From Brachypterus glaber (Eukaryota > Arthropoda > Insecta > Coleoptera > Kateretidae): a stretch of DNA of 64,000 bases. The DNA is taken from contig OY294048.1 of assembly GCA_958510825.1 (NCBI GenBank), forward strand, positions 11,053,589-11,117,588, written 5' to 3'. A model generated the notes under the pieces. It had not been told where the DNA came from. It worked only from the letters and a program-made list of their open reading frames with translations, and searched no databases. A program made the translations under genes and the position numbers. This document shows positions 1 through 11,244 of this stretch, piece after piece; positions within the stretch are counted from its first letter, which is position 1, and the number at the start of each line of letters is the position of its first letter.

Positions 1-1295
1 AATTTGGTACACATGCTCGTCTGACAATACAATTTTATATATACACCGACTTCAAAAAAGCTTTTGATAGAGTTGATATTGGCTTACTCTTATTTAAACT
101 TAAGTTATTTGGTATAATTGGTCCATTATACGATTGGTTAAAAAGTTATCTCACAGATAGAAAGCAAATAGTTGTTATTTTGGGTTTTTTCTCTTATTTC
201 ATTGATGTTACTTCAGGTGTTCCTCAGGGGTCTCATTTAGGTCCTATACTTTTTTTGCTATTCATTACTGACATCATTACTTGTGTTATATATAGTGAAA
301 TATTATTATTCGCTGATGACCTAAAACTCTTTAAAAAAGTAGCATCTGTTGGCGACTATCAAATGTTACAGTCTGATCTTGATCGTATCTGTAAGTGGTG
401 TACTGACAATTTCCTTGAACTCAATATAGGCAAGTGTAAGGTTATATCCTTTACAAAAAAAAGAAATTTGTTGGAATTTAATTATATTATTTCTAGCAAT
501 ATACTAGAAAGGGTCTCCACTATACAAGACTTGGGTGTTTTATTTGATAGTGAATTGACTTTTGTTTCCCATATTGATAATATAGTGAATAAATCATTCA
601 GGTTATGTGGTTTTATAATAAGGCAGTGTCAAGATTTTACAAATATTCCAGCTATTATTTTACTGTTTAACTCCTTATGTCGTAGCGTTCTTGAATATGC
701 ATCTATAATATGGACACCTTTCTACCAATGTCATATTAATATATTGGAAAGAGTTCAGAAAAAAATTGTTAAATTTTTATTATACAAATTACGAATCCCA
801 AACAATATATCTTATTCTCATAAACTATCTCTGTTGGGAATGGAGTCACTGCAAAGTAGACGTGTATATACTGACAGTATTTTTATGTTTAAACTGTTAC
901 GTAATATTATTGACTGTCCTGAAATTTTAATGTTATTTTCATTACGCGTAGTGTCTGTAAGTACTCGTAATAAATCTTTGTTGGAAATTCCTTTTAGCAG
1001 AACAAATTTTGGCCTTATTAGTCCGGTGCCCAGACTTTCTAGGAATATAAATTCTTGCAATATTGATATTTTCAACATTAATTTAATGCGCTTCAAAAAA
1101 TTTTTAAAAAAGGGTTAGCTCTTTGTGTACCTATCTGTATTTTTGTTATTGTTTTTCAACTTATAATTACCAATTTTTACTTATATTTTTACTTCTATAT
1201 TTTTATTTTTTTTATATTTTTGTAATAATTGTATTTGTACTACTTGGATTTTATTATCTGTATGTACTGAAAATAAATAAATAAATAAATAAATA
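1..1295 (+). mobile_element. LINE 3' end with (AATA)n tail
   Basis: This is the retrotransposon containing the reverse transcriptase above. After the stop comes about 150 bp of T-rich 3' untranslated sequence, then a simple AATA-type repeat at about 1271-1295, the usual tail of a target-primed LINE insertion. The 5' end lies outside the window. Confidence 0.85.
3..1118 (+). CDS. Non-LTR retrotransposon reverse transcriptase, 3' part
   Basis: The window opens inside this reading frame; 371 codons remain, with no start visible. Reverse transcriptase motifs appear in order: block A YTDFKKAFD at codons 14-22, block B SGVPQG at 71-76 and the catalytic FADD at 103-106, followed by the long C-terminal region usual for LINE ORF2 proteins and a stop at 1116-1118. 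The frame is open across the whole visible part, so this copy is fairly young. No RNase H domain is evident after the thumb region. The motif set fits a Jockey/CR1/I-like LINE rather than an LTR element; the clade is an inference. Confidence 0.9.
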   Translation, partial: FGTHARLTIQFYIYTDFKKAFDRVDIGLLLFKLKLFGIIGPLYDWLKSYLTDRKQIVVILGFFSYFIDVTSGVPQGSHLGPILFLLFITDIITCVIYSEILLFADDLKLFKKVASVGDYQMLQSDLDRICKWCTDNFLELNIGKCKVISFTKKRNLLEFNYIISSNILERVSTIQDLGVLFDSELTFVSHIDNIVNKSFRLCGFIIRQCQDFTNIPAIILLFNSLCRSVLEYASIIWTPFYQCHINILERVQKKIVKFLLYKLRIPNNISYSHKLSLLGMESLQSRRVYTDSIFMFKLLRNIIDCPEILMLFSLRVVSVSTRNKSLLEIPFSRTNFGLISPVPRLSRNINSCNIDIFNINLMRFKKFLKKG

Positions 1296-1945
1296 TAAAA
1301 CTTACCCCCAACCCTAAAATTTAAAAAATCCATTTATTACCCACGAGATAATTTAAAATTAAAATTAGGTTACATACTCATCCAGTGATAATCAAATTTT
1401 AAAATAAATTTTACATCCCCCCTTATCTTCCCATCACCCCCCATATGCGTATAAGGCTTAGTTTACCCTCTCTCTGTTTCACCCACTTAGAATAAACGTT
1501 GAGAGCTGAAATGAAATGAGCGTAAAATGGACACTGAATGGACGTCCACTAATAGTCGTACAAAGGATGTAAATATATGGACGTACACAGTACATCCATT
1601 ATTAGTCCGTGGACCAATGTACTTAAAAGAGATGTAAAATGGATGTCAATTGGACGACCGGTGCTATATGGGTAGATTTAGCACCCAAGATATTGTTTTT
1701 TGGTTGTTGGGTATGTAAATATTTCTTTTACAATATCAAGAAATAAACTGTTATCATAGCTTAAAATAACGTATTAGTCTTTATCATAGAAGGCCCTGAA
1801 AAATCGAAATTAGACAACATGGTGCATCAAGAAATCGGAGAAAAAAAGAAAGGTTAAGAATATGTCGATATATTTGACATCCATACATTACCATTTTCGA
1901 GAAAATTACGAGGGCGGGAATTCTGGATCACCCTGTACATTCACC
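1296..1945. other. Non-coding AT-rich stretch
   Basis: No gene is seen. The part at 1440-1680 repeats short words around GGACGT and ATGGATGT and may be the remains of an inverted-repeat element; its ends could not be fixed. Confidence 0.4.
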
Positions 1946-1949
1946 CTGC

Positions 1950-2215
1950 TTTATTGAAATTTTGGTTTTCAATATTTTAGTATTTAATTATTGGTCTTCG
2001 ATACGTGAATGTTCAAGTTCAAATGAATTTTTATCAAAAACGGTTAATTCTAATGTGTTACAACAGGATTACCTTTTTAATGTATCTTTACCTGAGGAAT
2101 ACCATTCGGATAATAAATCTACTTATGTTACGCAGAAAAAATTTGGGGCAAAAAAGTGATAAAAAGCCCCCCATTCCGGAAGCCCCTGGTTAAAGTAACT
2201 ACATGCAAATACCAT
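1950..2215 (+). repeat. Partial copy of the 47-kb foldback family
   Basis: The sequence closely follows the right-hand arm of the palindrome at 46850-48028 (compare 47545-47790), including the words for the two facing runs AAAACGGTTAAT and CCCCTGGTTAAA. Only one arm is recognisable here. Short open frames inside it are by-products of the repeat. Confidence 0.7.
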
Positions 2216-2298
2216 CGGTTGATAGACCTCTCCGCCTATTATGACTGTAGTCAATAAGTAATGCTTAACAACGGTCAATAAGGAATTATTTCATTAAT

Positions 2299-2304
2299 TT
2301 TATT
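2299..2304 (-). promoter_or_regulatory. Poly(A) signal of acyl-CoA ligase gene A
   Basis: AATAAA on the minus strand about 75 nt past the stop codon of gene A. The same hexamer in the same context follows gene B, so it is conserved between paralogues. Confidence 0.6.
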
Positions 2305-2378
2305 GGTTGTCAAGTAAACAGGTCTTGATAACGGTTTTAAATATGTAAGACAGTATTAGTTATATAGTAGAAGAAAAA

Positions 2379-5300
2379 CTATTTATTTAAATGATTCAAA
2401 ATTATTTTTTTAACTAAATATCTGTTTATTTTTCCTGTTGCTGTGGAAGGAAGATCTTCCATGAATTTAACACCACCTCTTAATTTCTTCCTATCGTCAA
2501 CTCTTTCATGGACAAAATTTTTAATTTCATCTTCATGAATTTTATATGTTTTATCTAAGACGACAATTGCCATTGGATGATCTCCGTCTTCTTCATGGGG
2601 AATTCCTATAACAACAGCTTTTAGAACTGCTGGATGTTGGAGAATTATTTTTTCCAGAGTTGCTGGTGCTACATGCCAGGACCTGTATTTAAGCATTTCC
2701 TTAATCCTGTCCACCATATAAAAGAAATAATCCTTGTCGTAATATACTATATCTCCTGTGCGTAGCCATCCCTCACTGTCAAATGCTGCTGAAGAATCTT
2801 TATTAAAATATCCATTCATGCAAAAATCGGAATTAATTCTTAGTTCTCCTTTTTCATTTGGACCACATATTTTGTTTGTTTTAATGTCAACTACCTAAAA
2901 GAAGAAAAATAAACTGTACACTCTGGAACTTTTAAAATTAATGAATTGATTGCTACTCTTATAAGCTCATAATCACAAGCATTTTGCGTGTTCTTATATG
3001 CTCATAAGAGGTCTGTACTTTTTGTTATTTTGGGTTGGCAACAGACCAGACCGTTTTCCGTGCAAATATCAATGTCGCTTTAAAGTTGAATTTTCTACAA
3101 AATTCTGTGTTTAGGTTAATTTTACCATGTTAAAATTGTGGCTTGGTTAATTGCAGTAAAAACGAGAAGAGATGACTATAAAATATATCAAAATATCATT
3201 TGTTCTTAGAATTTTAAACATGGTGTAAACTGTAATGCCAATCCAAAACAAAAATCCCTAAATCAGTCATCAATTTAAATGTAAGTTTTTTTTAATTTTA
3301 GAGCAAAATAGAAAAAATTGTATAAAGCACTCATTTCATAACACGTTTTTAGAGCAGTAGTACTTTAGAAAACTCGCAGCAAGCGGCTCGTTTTGTGAAC
3401 TTTATATTGAGATATATAAAAAAGCAAAAAATTGTATTTTTTGAAATCAAAAATCAGAACAACCCCTTAATTATTTTATCTAAATAATTACCTTGTATGT
3501 TATTCCAGGTGCAGGTTTTCCAGTTGACTCAAAATGGGGATCTTCATAACAATAACACTTTAAATTTAAGGTCAGAAGCCCCCCAATTTCGGTTTGACCG
3601 TATCCTTGACCAACAAAAGTTTCGGGAAGAAGTTCCTGCAGCTCCTTTAGCAATTTTGGGGATATACTTCCACCTCCTACTGCTAGGGTTAACAAACTTG
3701 ATGTATTTGTCTTTTTGTAGTTTTTATAAAATTCTATGGCGTTTACTGGAGAGTGCATTATCATGTTTACCTAAAATTAAAAAAATTAACTAAAAATGGT
3801 ATGTTTCCACCGCGAAAATGTGCAGATAAGTTTTTAGGGGTCTTACAGTGAGGTATTTGACCCATAAAGTTGGACAAAAATATTTTAAGGGTTTTTCGTG
3901 CTCTATATATTATGTTAAAAATTATACATAGACAATTTTTATGTGATTATTGTCTTAGAATCTTAATGTTCTATGTCCATTTTTTTAGTGTTATAATATT
4001 TAATTTTTTTTAAATAATTATAGAATTGTTTTATTAAAAGTAATTTTGTTATTAATTTTTCATACGTGGCGGCACATCAAGCCAGTCACGGCATCGCATA
4101 GTTATGTACTATGTTGTTATGCGAGCCTGTGGATATGCCCTAAGTAAAAAGTATACTGCACAGATAGGCTTTCCCATTTTGCCGCAGTTCCCCGCCCTGA
4201 CGAGTTGGATTTTTATATTTTCAGAATCAGTTGCAACTACCTCGGAATTCCCTATACTAGTATATCAATATTCACGAAAATATTTTAAACATTTGTATTT
4301 TTTCTTCATTTGTCCCCCTTGTCCCACCTCAATTTTAACCAGAAACTATCATAACTGAGAACTTTTGGTAACAAACCTGTGTGAAATTTTTAAGTCTCTA
4401 GTTCAAAGCATTCTTGAGTTGGTGCTTACACTTGTAAGTTATAAGGGTTCCCGGGCATTCTGACCAACCAACCAACCTTTTCCGATCATTTTCTAAAAAT
4501 TTGGTTGGTATTAGAACCAAATTAAGCCGGTTTTAAGTGAAATTGCGTTAAAACGATTAGATTTATCTTAATTACCCGAGCGCAAATTAAAACGGGACCA
4601 CCTAGTGAATGTCCTCTTTGAGTTGCTAGAGGTTTCATCAAATTCCCTTCATCCGTTCCAAAGTTATGCGGGAATAAACATAACAAAAACAAAGTCATAC
4701 GTCGAATTGATAACCTCCTCCTTATTTGGATATCGGTTAAAAATACAACGAAAAGTCCAAACGAGTGTAGGTTGGTAATTTTTGTCCTAATTTTCTAACA
4801 ATGTTAACAACAAATTTTAAATTTATATACCTATGTATATTTTCCTTACCTTGTATTTTTCAATAATTTCCCAACATTTTGCAGGATCATATTGTGAACA
4901 TATTACTCTAGCTATTCCAAAGAGAATACTACCAGTTAGCCATCCAATACAAGAAATCCAGTATAAGGAAGTATACATTAAAGATACTTTAATTGTTCTT
5001 GAATCAAGAAAACCATGATTCCATAGATAGTGGATGTTATTGGTTTGGTTTAACAAAGATATATGATTTAAACAAATACCTAAAACCAAATACTTGTGTC
5101 AATAAAGAAATACTATTATAAAAAACTTAAAAAATATATTTACTATGCTTAAGCAAAACAAACAAAAATTATCTTAGAATAAACATTGTTATACTCTAAA
5201 AAATGGGGGTATGTAAATTTATTTTATGGCGCCATTTTATTTTATGAACATTAACAACCTACTTCAAACAATAAGATAGGTAACTAAAATAGTTATTTAT

Positions 5301-8300
5301 GTATTATTTTTATTATTATTATTTATTATTATTATTTTATGTATTAACCAAGTACCATCGTTTTCATAATAATCGCTTACACCTAAAAATGTTACAGATT
5401 ATATTGAACTTTATCAAGGTCTCTTTGACATTTATATGTCAAATATTATTATGACATTACTTGTCAAAATAATTCACATTAGTTATGCCGCAGCTTACAA
5501 ATTATCAAAAATGTATTATAACAGCAAGAATAAATGACGGGATAAGTGTACGTGAAATAGCCACTGAATTAAATGTTGCAAACAGCACTATAATGCGAGC
5601 AAAGAAAAAACTTGAGGAAACTGGACAAATTAGCAGAAAGTAGAATGAGTAGTGCAGAAGAAGATATGCAATTAATGAATTATCTGCGGGAAAACCCTTT
5701 CCATACCGGAGTCAGAGCGAGGGAAGAAACTAACTTTCCTGGGTCATTATCCACTGTTAGCCGACGAGTTCAGGAATCTGAAATTAGAAATTGTGCTGCT
5801 AGCAATAAGCCTTTTTTAAACGATAATCACAAACAGATTAGAATTCAATTTCATTGGAATATTTTCCACAAGACCACGTTTGGGACAGAACTATTTTCTC
5901 AGATGAAAAAACTTTCCAATCCACACATAATGGCACGATAAGGGTATATAGGCCCCGTGGAATGCGCTACGATCCAAAATACGTAAGAAATACCAACAGA
6001 AGTGGCCGCTTTTCCGTAAATGTTTGGGCCTGTATTTCTTCTCGAGGTCCAGGTATATGTCGAGGAACGTTTAAATGGACTTTTTACTTACATAGACATT
6101 CTTAGAGATGTTATGATTCCTTATGCCAGGCAAGAATTTGGAGACAATTTTATATACCAACAGGTAAGTAGTTAATTTTTTTAAATTTTAATAATTTTCT
6201 AAAATATTAATTACTATTTTTTTCTTTTTAGGATAATTGCTCGGTCCATCAGTCTCTAGTTGTTCAAACTTTTCTAAACGATATTTTTGATAATTTTAAT
6301 TATATTTATTATTTAAAATAATAATTAAAAAGAAATATTGTTATACATAATTAGTATTATTTTTAATGATTCATGTAATAAATAAACAATATATTTAAAA
6401 ACCTACACAACGTTTTAATATGAGAGTTTTTTTTGCTTACGGACAGAAAAAATGGTTAATATACAGTATGTCCCCGGTTAGAATTACAAAGAAGATTTTT
6501 TTATTTTTGATATCTTAAAATAAGTCACTCTTGATAACTTGCCCTTTTCAAACTCCCGAAACACTTAAGCATTTTTTGTATAACTCTTACGGTTCATGAG
6601 AAAATGTTTTTTTTTCTTTATATTGAAGACACTATTTTGAAGAAAAAAACATTATCCCATGAACCGTAAGAGTTGTACAAAAAGCGCTTAGTGTTTTGGG
6701 AGTTTAAAATCAAGCAGGGCAAGTTATAAAGAGTGACTTTTTTTGAGATCAAATCAAAAATAAAAAATAAATTCCTCTTTGTAACTCTATCTATACTGTA
6801 TAAATATTATTTATAATAAAATTTGTTAACCTTTTTGCTTATAAGCATATATGCTTAAAGACAGTTATAGGACTTTTATAACCCTGTTCAGAAGATTAGT
6901 TTTTACAATTCTCTTTAATAAAATGTAATCATATCGGAAAAATTGTGCTGGTGTTTTTTTTTTCAAAATTCATTTATATTAGTTATAAGGATTATTTTAA
7001 GGCCAAAATAAAAATCAATCAGTCCGTTATCCAGAATAGTATATTCTATAACTATATGTATGGAATATACAATATTCCGCGCGATCGGAAAGTTTGTCAT
7101 ACGAGCCGGCAGGCGAGTTTGACGGTCCAGCGAGCGCGGAATGACTATTCCATACGTGTTGTAGACTATACTTTTTCTTCGACTGCAAATATGAATCACT
7201 GTATGGCTTTAAACTGCGGACAAGGTTAAAAACAATGTTGTTTGTGACTCGACATTGTAAATACAACAAAACACATATTTTTAAATAAAGCAATTAATGT
7301 TATTTAATAATTTTATCAAATCAGTACTTAAAAAATATTTTTATTTAATTTTAGCACATATTTACAAATTATAATGCAAAAATTGAAGGTTATGTCAAAT
7401 AGTTGCGACAGATATCAGGTTTAAATATTTAACAATAGAATACTTTTATAAACAAGAGATGGCACTACATGTGCTCATTCTAACACTTGATACGGAATAT
7501 TCATAACGTATCTAGAGCTAGAATGGATTCATTCTGTTTGAAAAGGGTGTGTATTTGCTTACATTCTAAAGCAGTCGTAGAAAAAAATAATTTTAATTAC
7601 CTTTTGGTTCTCCAGTGGTACCACTGCTAAATAATATAACTGCTGTATCTTTCAGGTTTTTGACCTTTTTGGGTTCAAAACTTGCTTCTAGATAGCTGGG
7701 TTCTAGATATTCAGTAAAACTGGAATATTTGTTGTTATTAAATTTACCAAACACAACAATTTTAGCTTCCAATCCTAACTCCTTAAGTGATGCATCTATC
7801 AAATCCACAGCTGTGTTTATGACAAAAAATATTTTTGGTTTTACTTGATTTATCAACAGTTTCATGTCTATTAAAGGTAAAGTTGGATCGAGTGTGCATA
7901 TTTTTAAATTCAAATAGGCAGCAGCTATAAAAGGATCAGCTGCATTTAAGTGATTATTGGTGCAAATACCAACTATGTCATCTTCTTGGGCTATATTATC
8001 TAATTTTATTGCTGTTCTTATTGTTCTTTGGAGTAAAGAATCGAATGTGTCTATTTCATCGGTGTCCACAATATACTGCAAAAAATTTTTCAATTTCAAT
8101 TTCAATTCATTTATTTATCGTAAGAAAAAAATTTACAATAGTTATTCTAGAGTAATTTCTCGCTAGTATGTCCGTTTTGTGAAAATTGGTTTTACAATTT
8201 ATATTTTATTTTACAGCATGTCTTAGTTAAAATTTTTACTTTACAAGAAGTTGTATAACAATAAAAAATTAAATTAAATATAGTTTTTTTTTTTAACAAA

Positions 8301-10408
8301 ACTTAAAAATTAATGTGTGTGTGTGTGTGAGTGTGGTGGAATTTAAATAAAGAAGACTATAAGAAAAGGAAAAAGGGGAGGGACAAATACTAATCATTGT
8401 CTAATAGCTTTTTTATGGTTTCACTATTTTGTTTTATATACGCTTTTAATTCACGCTTCAAACTCAATGAGAGGGTTTTAATTTTAAGGCATAGGGGTAA
8501 GGTGTTAAATAGTTTGGATCCTTGATAGAATACGAAGCGTTGTGAAAAAGATTTTCTGCAAAAGGGAACCGTTAAACAAGGCGTCAAAGTTGTTCTTGTA
8601 TGAACTGCTGATTGTTTAACCGTATAATTTTACTTTGAAAACCCAATTTAACAGACTAAGTGCATATAACTCGTGAATGCTAAATAAACCTGATTCGCTA
8701 TATAATCTATCAGTGGAGTGTCTTCGATCTCTCTCTAGTAAAATCTTTATCAGTGTATTTTGCGTAACCTCTAGACCTCTTATTACATTTAGGCAGCAAC
8801 CACCCCACATGGAAATGCAATATCTTAATATTGACTCGACGAAGGCATGATAAACGGCGAGCCGATTCTTTAAACTCAAAAATTTTCTAATTAATTGAGT
8901 AATTTAAAATTACTAATTTCTTATTCTATCCTACTTAGCAAAAACTCAGTAACTGGAAATAATACACAGTGTCATTCGGCAAAGTGTAGGTTACATAAAA
9001 ACCTGATTATGTGATGTTCTAGAATAGTCAAGGAAAGATTAACTACCAAAATAAAAATAGTAGCTAATCCTTTTATTTTGTTCAGTGCCCAGTTACTCTA
9101 ACTACCGAAAAACCGCGCATATTTAAGACTGATTTCTTCATACTTACTTGATTGATAGTTACTTGATTGATTTTTGGCCATCCTTCCTATTAAATCAGCT
9201 AACTTCACAAAAAAACTTTACAGAAAAATAGTCTTTAATAATTTTGTGAACATTGTTTGACACATAGGCGCCCGCTGGACAGGGGTCCGAGCCACCCCAC
9301 ATGGAAAATTGTCTACACTCATAATAAATCTATAAATTCATAAAAATTTTCTCCTGTAGTAATAACATTTTCTTATATTTTTGTAAAGTACCGTAACCGT
9401 TATCGTTACTTGGCACATTTGTACGCTAGGCCATCGATATGTGGTCAATTTTTTGAATTTTTGCGGAGGCGCCAGATTCTTAAATTAATTTTTGTCTGTA
9501 TTGGGTACGATGTAAAAAATCTTTAAAAGCCCTTTGATACGGGAATAATCATAACTGAGCTACCACTATATAAGCATAGGGTTAATCCTGTACAAACAAT
9601 AACGACTGATGTTGTAGATCTGCCCCTGCCATATACAAAAACCCACACATCTTTTCTATATACAATAAAATATATAAAATTTTTTGCATTTCAAAAAATT
9701 TTGGACCCCCCCTGGAATTTTGAAAAGTCGGCGCCTATGGTTTGACAGGTAACATAATAGTAATATAACATAAAAATGAAAACTTAAAACTAGCTAAAAA
9801 GTTATCTAGTCAACAGATAACACAAAAGGAAATAATCAGCTGCGATTTTCATTTAAGTGGTTTTTGTATTCTTGGCTGGTCTAGATGTAGAACACAATTA
9901 CATAATCAATTTTTTATGACATGTTTATGTAACCTAAACTTTTCTGAGGGACACTGTGAATAATACCTCTATCTCTATTTTCTGCGTTTCTTCTAAGAAG
10001 GAGAGTATTTTTGGCAGTTTTTAATTAAAATAAATATATAAACTAGATCTTATCTTTATCAATAAATCGCGGGATCTTGAGATTCATAACTAAGCTCTAT
10101 GGGACACGTCAGAAATCTATAGGGGTAAATACATACTCCACATTCATCTTTTCCCAGAGCGAAGTTTAAGACAGAGATTTGTACTTTGCGCGGACAGATC
10201 ATTTGATTACAGTTGACTCTGGCTCAATGAATTGCAAAACCCAGCCGTGCATTGATAAACAAGGCATCTAGTTTATACGTACCTGTGCAATTGCGTTTTT
10301 TGATTTTTTTATACAATTAAAATACTCTTGTCCCAATCCATTTTCAATTCTTGTGATAGGGGCACAAGTTATAATGTTATTTTCACTCACAATGTTTTCT
10401 TCCAGCAT
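2379..10408 (-). CDS. Luciferase-like acyl-CoA ligase (gene A), five exons
   Basis: An ATP-dependent adenylate-forming enzyme (ANL superfamily; 4-coumarate-CoA ligase/luciferase-like branch) expected to activate a carboxylic acid as acyl-AMP and pass it to CoA. Exons on the minus strand: 10408-10283, 8075-7601, 5079-4850, 3770-3492 and 2894-2379, all with GT-AG borders, giving 541 residues (firefly luciferase has about 550). Motifs seen: P-loop SSGTTGEPKG at 192-201, GYGQTE at 333-338, TGD at 416-418, DR at 432-433 and TGKINR with the catalytic-type Lys at 525. The C terminus HLNK is not a peroxisomal SKL signal. The region matching the luciferin-site HHGFGM of luciferase reads SLYWISCI, so light emission is unlikely. 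The start is the ATG shared with gene B; the upstream ATG of B is TTG here. Substrate unknown. Confidence 0.92.
2895..3491 (-). other. Intron 4 of gene A
   Basis: About 600 bp between GT and AG borders that match those of gene B intron 4. No repeat element or hidden gene could be recognised in it. Confidence 0.7.
4440..4745 (-). repeat. Dispersed repeat, copy 1 (in intron 3 of gene A)
   Basis: The reverse complement matches 23340-23600 over some 250 bp, sharing words such as TTCGACGT, CCCGCATAACTTTGGAAC and GGGTAATTAA. The element class is not evident. The rest of intron 3 (3771-4849) holds no recognisable gene. Confidence 0.65.
5485..6290 (+). pseudogene. Tc1-like transposase relic with an intron
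   Basis: Lies in intron 2 of gene A, on the opposite strand. It starts with ATG at 5485 and an N-terminal helix-turn-helix (ISVREIATELNV), then after a frame change near 5640 continues through the Tc1-type HTH linker (ENPFHTGVRA and TVSRRV). A second frame change near 5850 leads into TIFSDEKTF with the first catalytic Asp, then VWACISSRG. The second catalytic Asp motif DNCSVH follows an apparent 68-bp intron at 6164-6231 (GTAAGT...TTTTAG). Reading ends at 6290 before any third acidic residue. Dead copy, DD(E/D) family of Tc1 by motif. Confidence 0.85.
6467..6800. mobile_element. Palindromic MITE-like element
   Basis: Left and right halves are inverted copies over about 150 bp each, for example GAACCGTAAGAGTTG on the right facing CAACTCTTACGGTTC-like sequence on the left, and ends resembling ACAGTAT. 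Found in intron 2 of gene A; gene B lacks it. Confidence 0.75.
7032..7578 (+). repeat. 550-bp dispersed repeat, copy 1
   Basis: Inserted in intron 2 of gene A, 23 bp from the exon 2 donor: gene B runs straight from CAGTCCGTTA into AGAAAAAATAATTTT at about 15770-15796, whereas A carries this block between the same words. Two other copies are at 28272-28995 (reverse) and 50893-51212. The inner part contains ATG followed by a 12-codon frame (NHCMALNCGQG after Met) that recurs as KHCMALNCGQG at 51041 and then meets a stop. No terminal inverted repeats were found. Confidence 0.8.
8085..8885 (-). mobile_element. 5'-truncated LINE in intron 1 of gene A
   Basis: On the minus strand, frames at 8879-8616 and 8587-8390 encode the C-terminal end of a LINE ORF2 protein (VYHAFVESILRYCISMWGG, then a KLFNTLPLCLK segment), separated by a frame change. 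A CA microsatellite lies at about 8312-8335 and a TTGAAA-type tail at about 8088-8108. The tail ends about 13 bp before the splice acceptor of exon 2. Gene B has no insert at the matching site. Confidence 0.85.
9263..9739. mobile_element. hAT-like non-autonomous element with 8-bp duplication
   Basis: A 477-bp insert bounded by CATAGGCGCC and its inverse GGCGCCTATG and flanked on both sides by GTTTGACA (9255-9262 and 9740-9747). Gene B carries the single, unduplicated GTTTGACAGGTAAC at about 17337. Eight-base target duplications are typical of hAT transposons. No coding sequence inside. Confidence 0.9.
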
Positions 10409-10559
10409 TATTTTTAAACTGACATTATCTATGGATAAACAGATATTTATATACAAATTTAATTATAAATTAAACAATACTCTTTTTATTTATTTTGATT
10501 TAGATATACTAATTTAATTATCACATTATGCCATAACTAAAGTTTAATTATTATAACTG

Positions 10560-11090
10560 ATATTATTATATTATTCACAGCGCCCTCGCAAGAATAATAT
10601 TGAATTCAAAAATCGTCATAGACAAAAAAGTTCTTGTATATAAATTTGTTTCATGAAAAAATAAGCAATTTTTTTTTGAAATGTCCGTCCTTCTGTCCAT
10701 CTGTCCGATGTCACGATTTTTGGGTAAACGATAACTCAATAACCAATAATCCGATCGATTTGACATTTTCAGGATAAATCAAGTTCTACTAGAGGAAGAA
10801 CCCTATAATAGGATTAAGAGGTAAATTTACCTATCTACACTCTAAAAACATATCCAGCAATTATTGTAGGCGATTTATTGCCGCAGAAACTTTTGATTGA
10901 AAAATCGTATATTAAAATATATCCAAATTTTAGCCCTAACAGAAACCACTTTTCCATAAGACGGTGCACCCCGAGATTTTCAAAATGCTTAATTTGTTTA
11001 TTTATTTATTTATTTATTTTTTAATTTTTTTATTTATTTATTTATTTGGCAATGTTTTACTGTCTCATTTCATATTATCTGCTGGAATTT
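10560..11090. other. Spacer between genes A and B
   Basis: Contains a dispersed repeat at about 10605-10790 (GTTTCATGAA, GTCCGTCC-type words, CGATAACTC) that recurs at 25865-26045 and, reversed, at 46360-46460, and a TTTA simple repeat at about 10994-11048. No gene is seen. Promoter elements of gene A could not be identified. Confidence 0.6.
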
Positions 11091-11164
11091 ATCTGCTACA
11101 GAGATTTTGATCGTTGTCAATAAGTAATGCTTAGCAACAGTCAATAATGAATTGTTTCATTAAT

Positions 11165-11170
11165 TTTATT
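11165..11170 (-). promoter_or_regulatory. Poly(A) signal of acyl-CoA ligase gene B
   Basis: AATAAA on the minus strand 75 nt past the stop of gene B, in the same sequence context as the signal after gene A. Confidence 0.6.
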
Positions 11171-11244
11171 GGTTGTCAAGTACACAAGTCTTAATAACTA
11201 TTTTTAATATGTAAGATAGTACTAGGTAGTAGAAGAAAACTTAT

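Noticed and set aside
10409..10456. N-terminal extension of acyl-CoA ligase A matching B
   Set aside because: The upstream codon is TTG in A although ATG in B; the first ATG common to both was used as the start.
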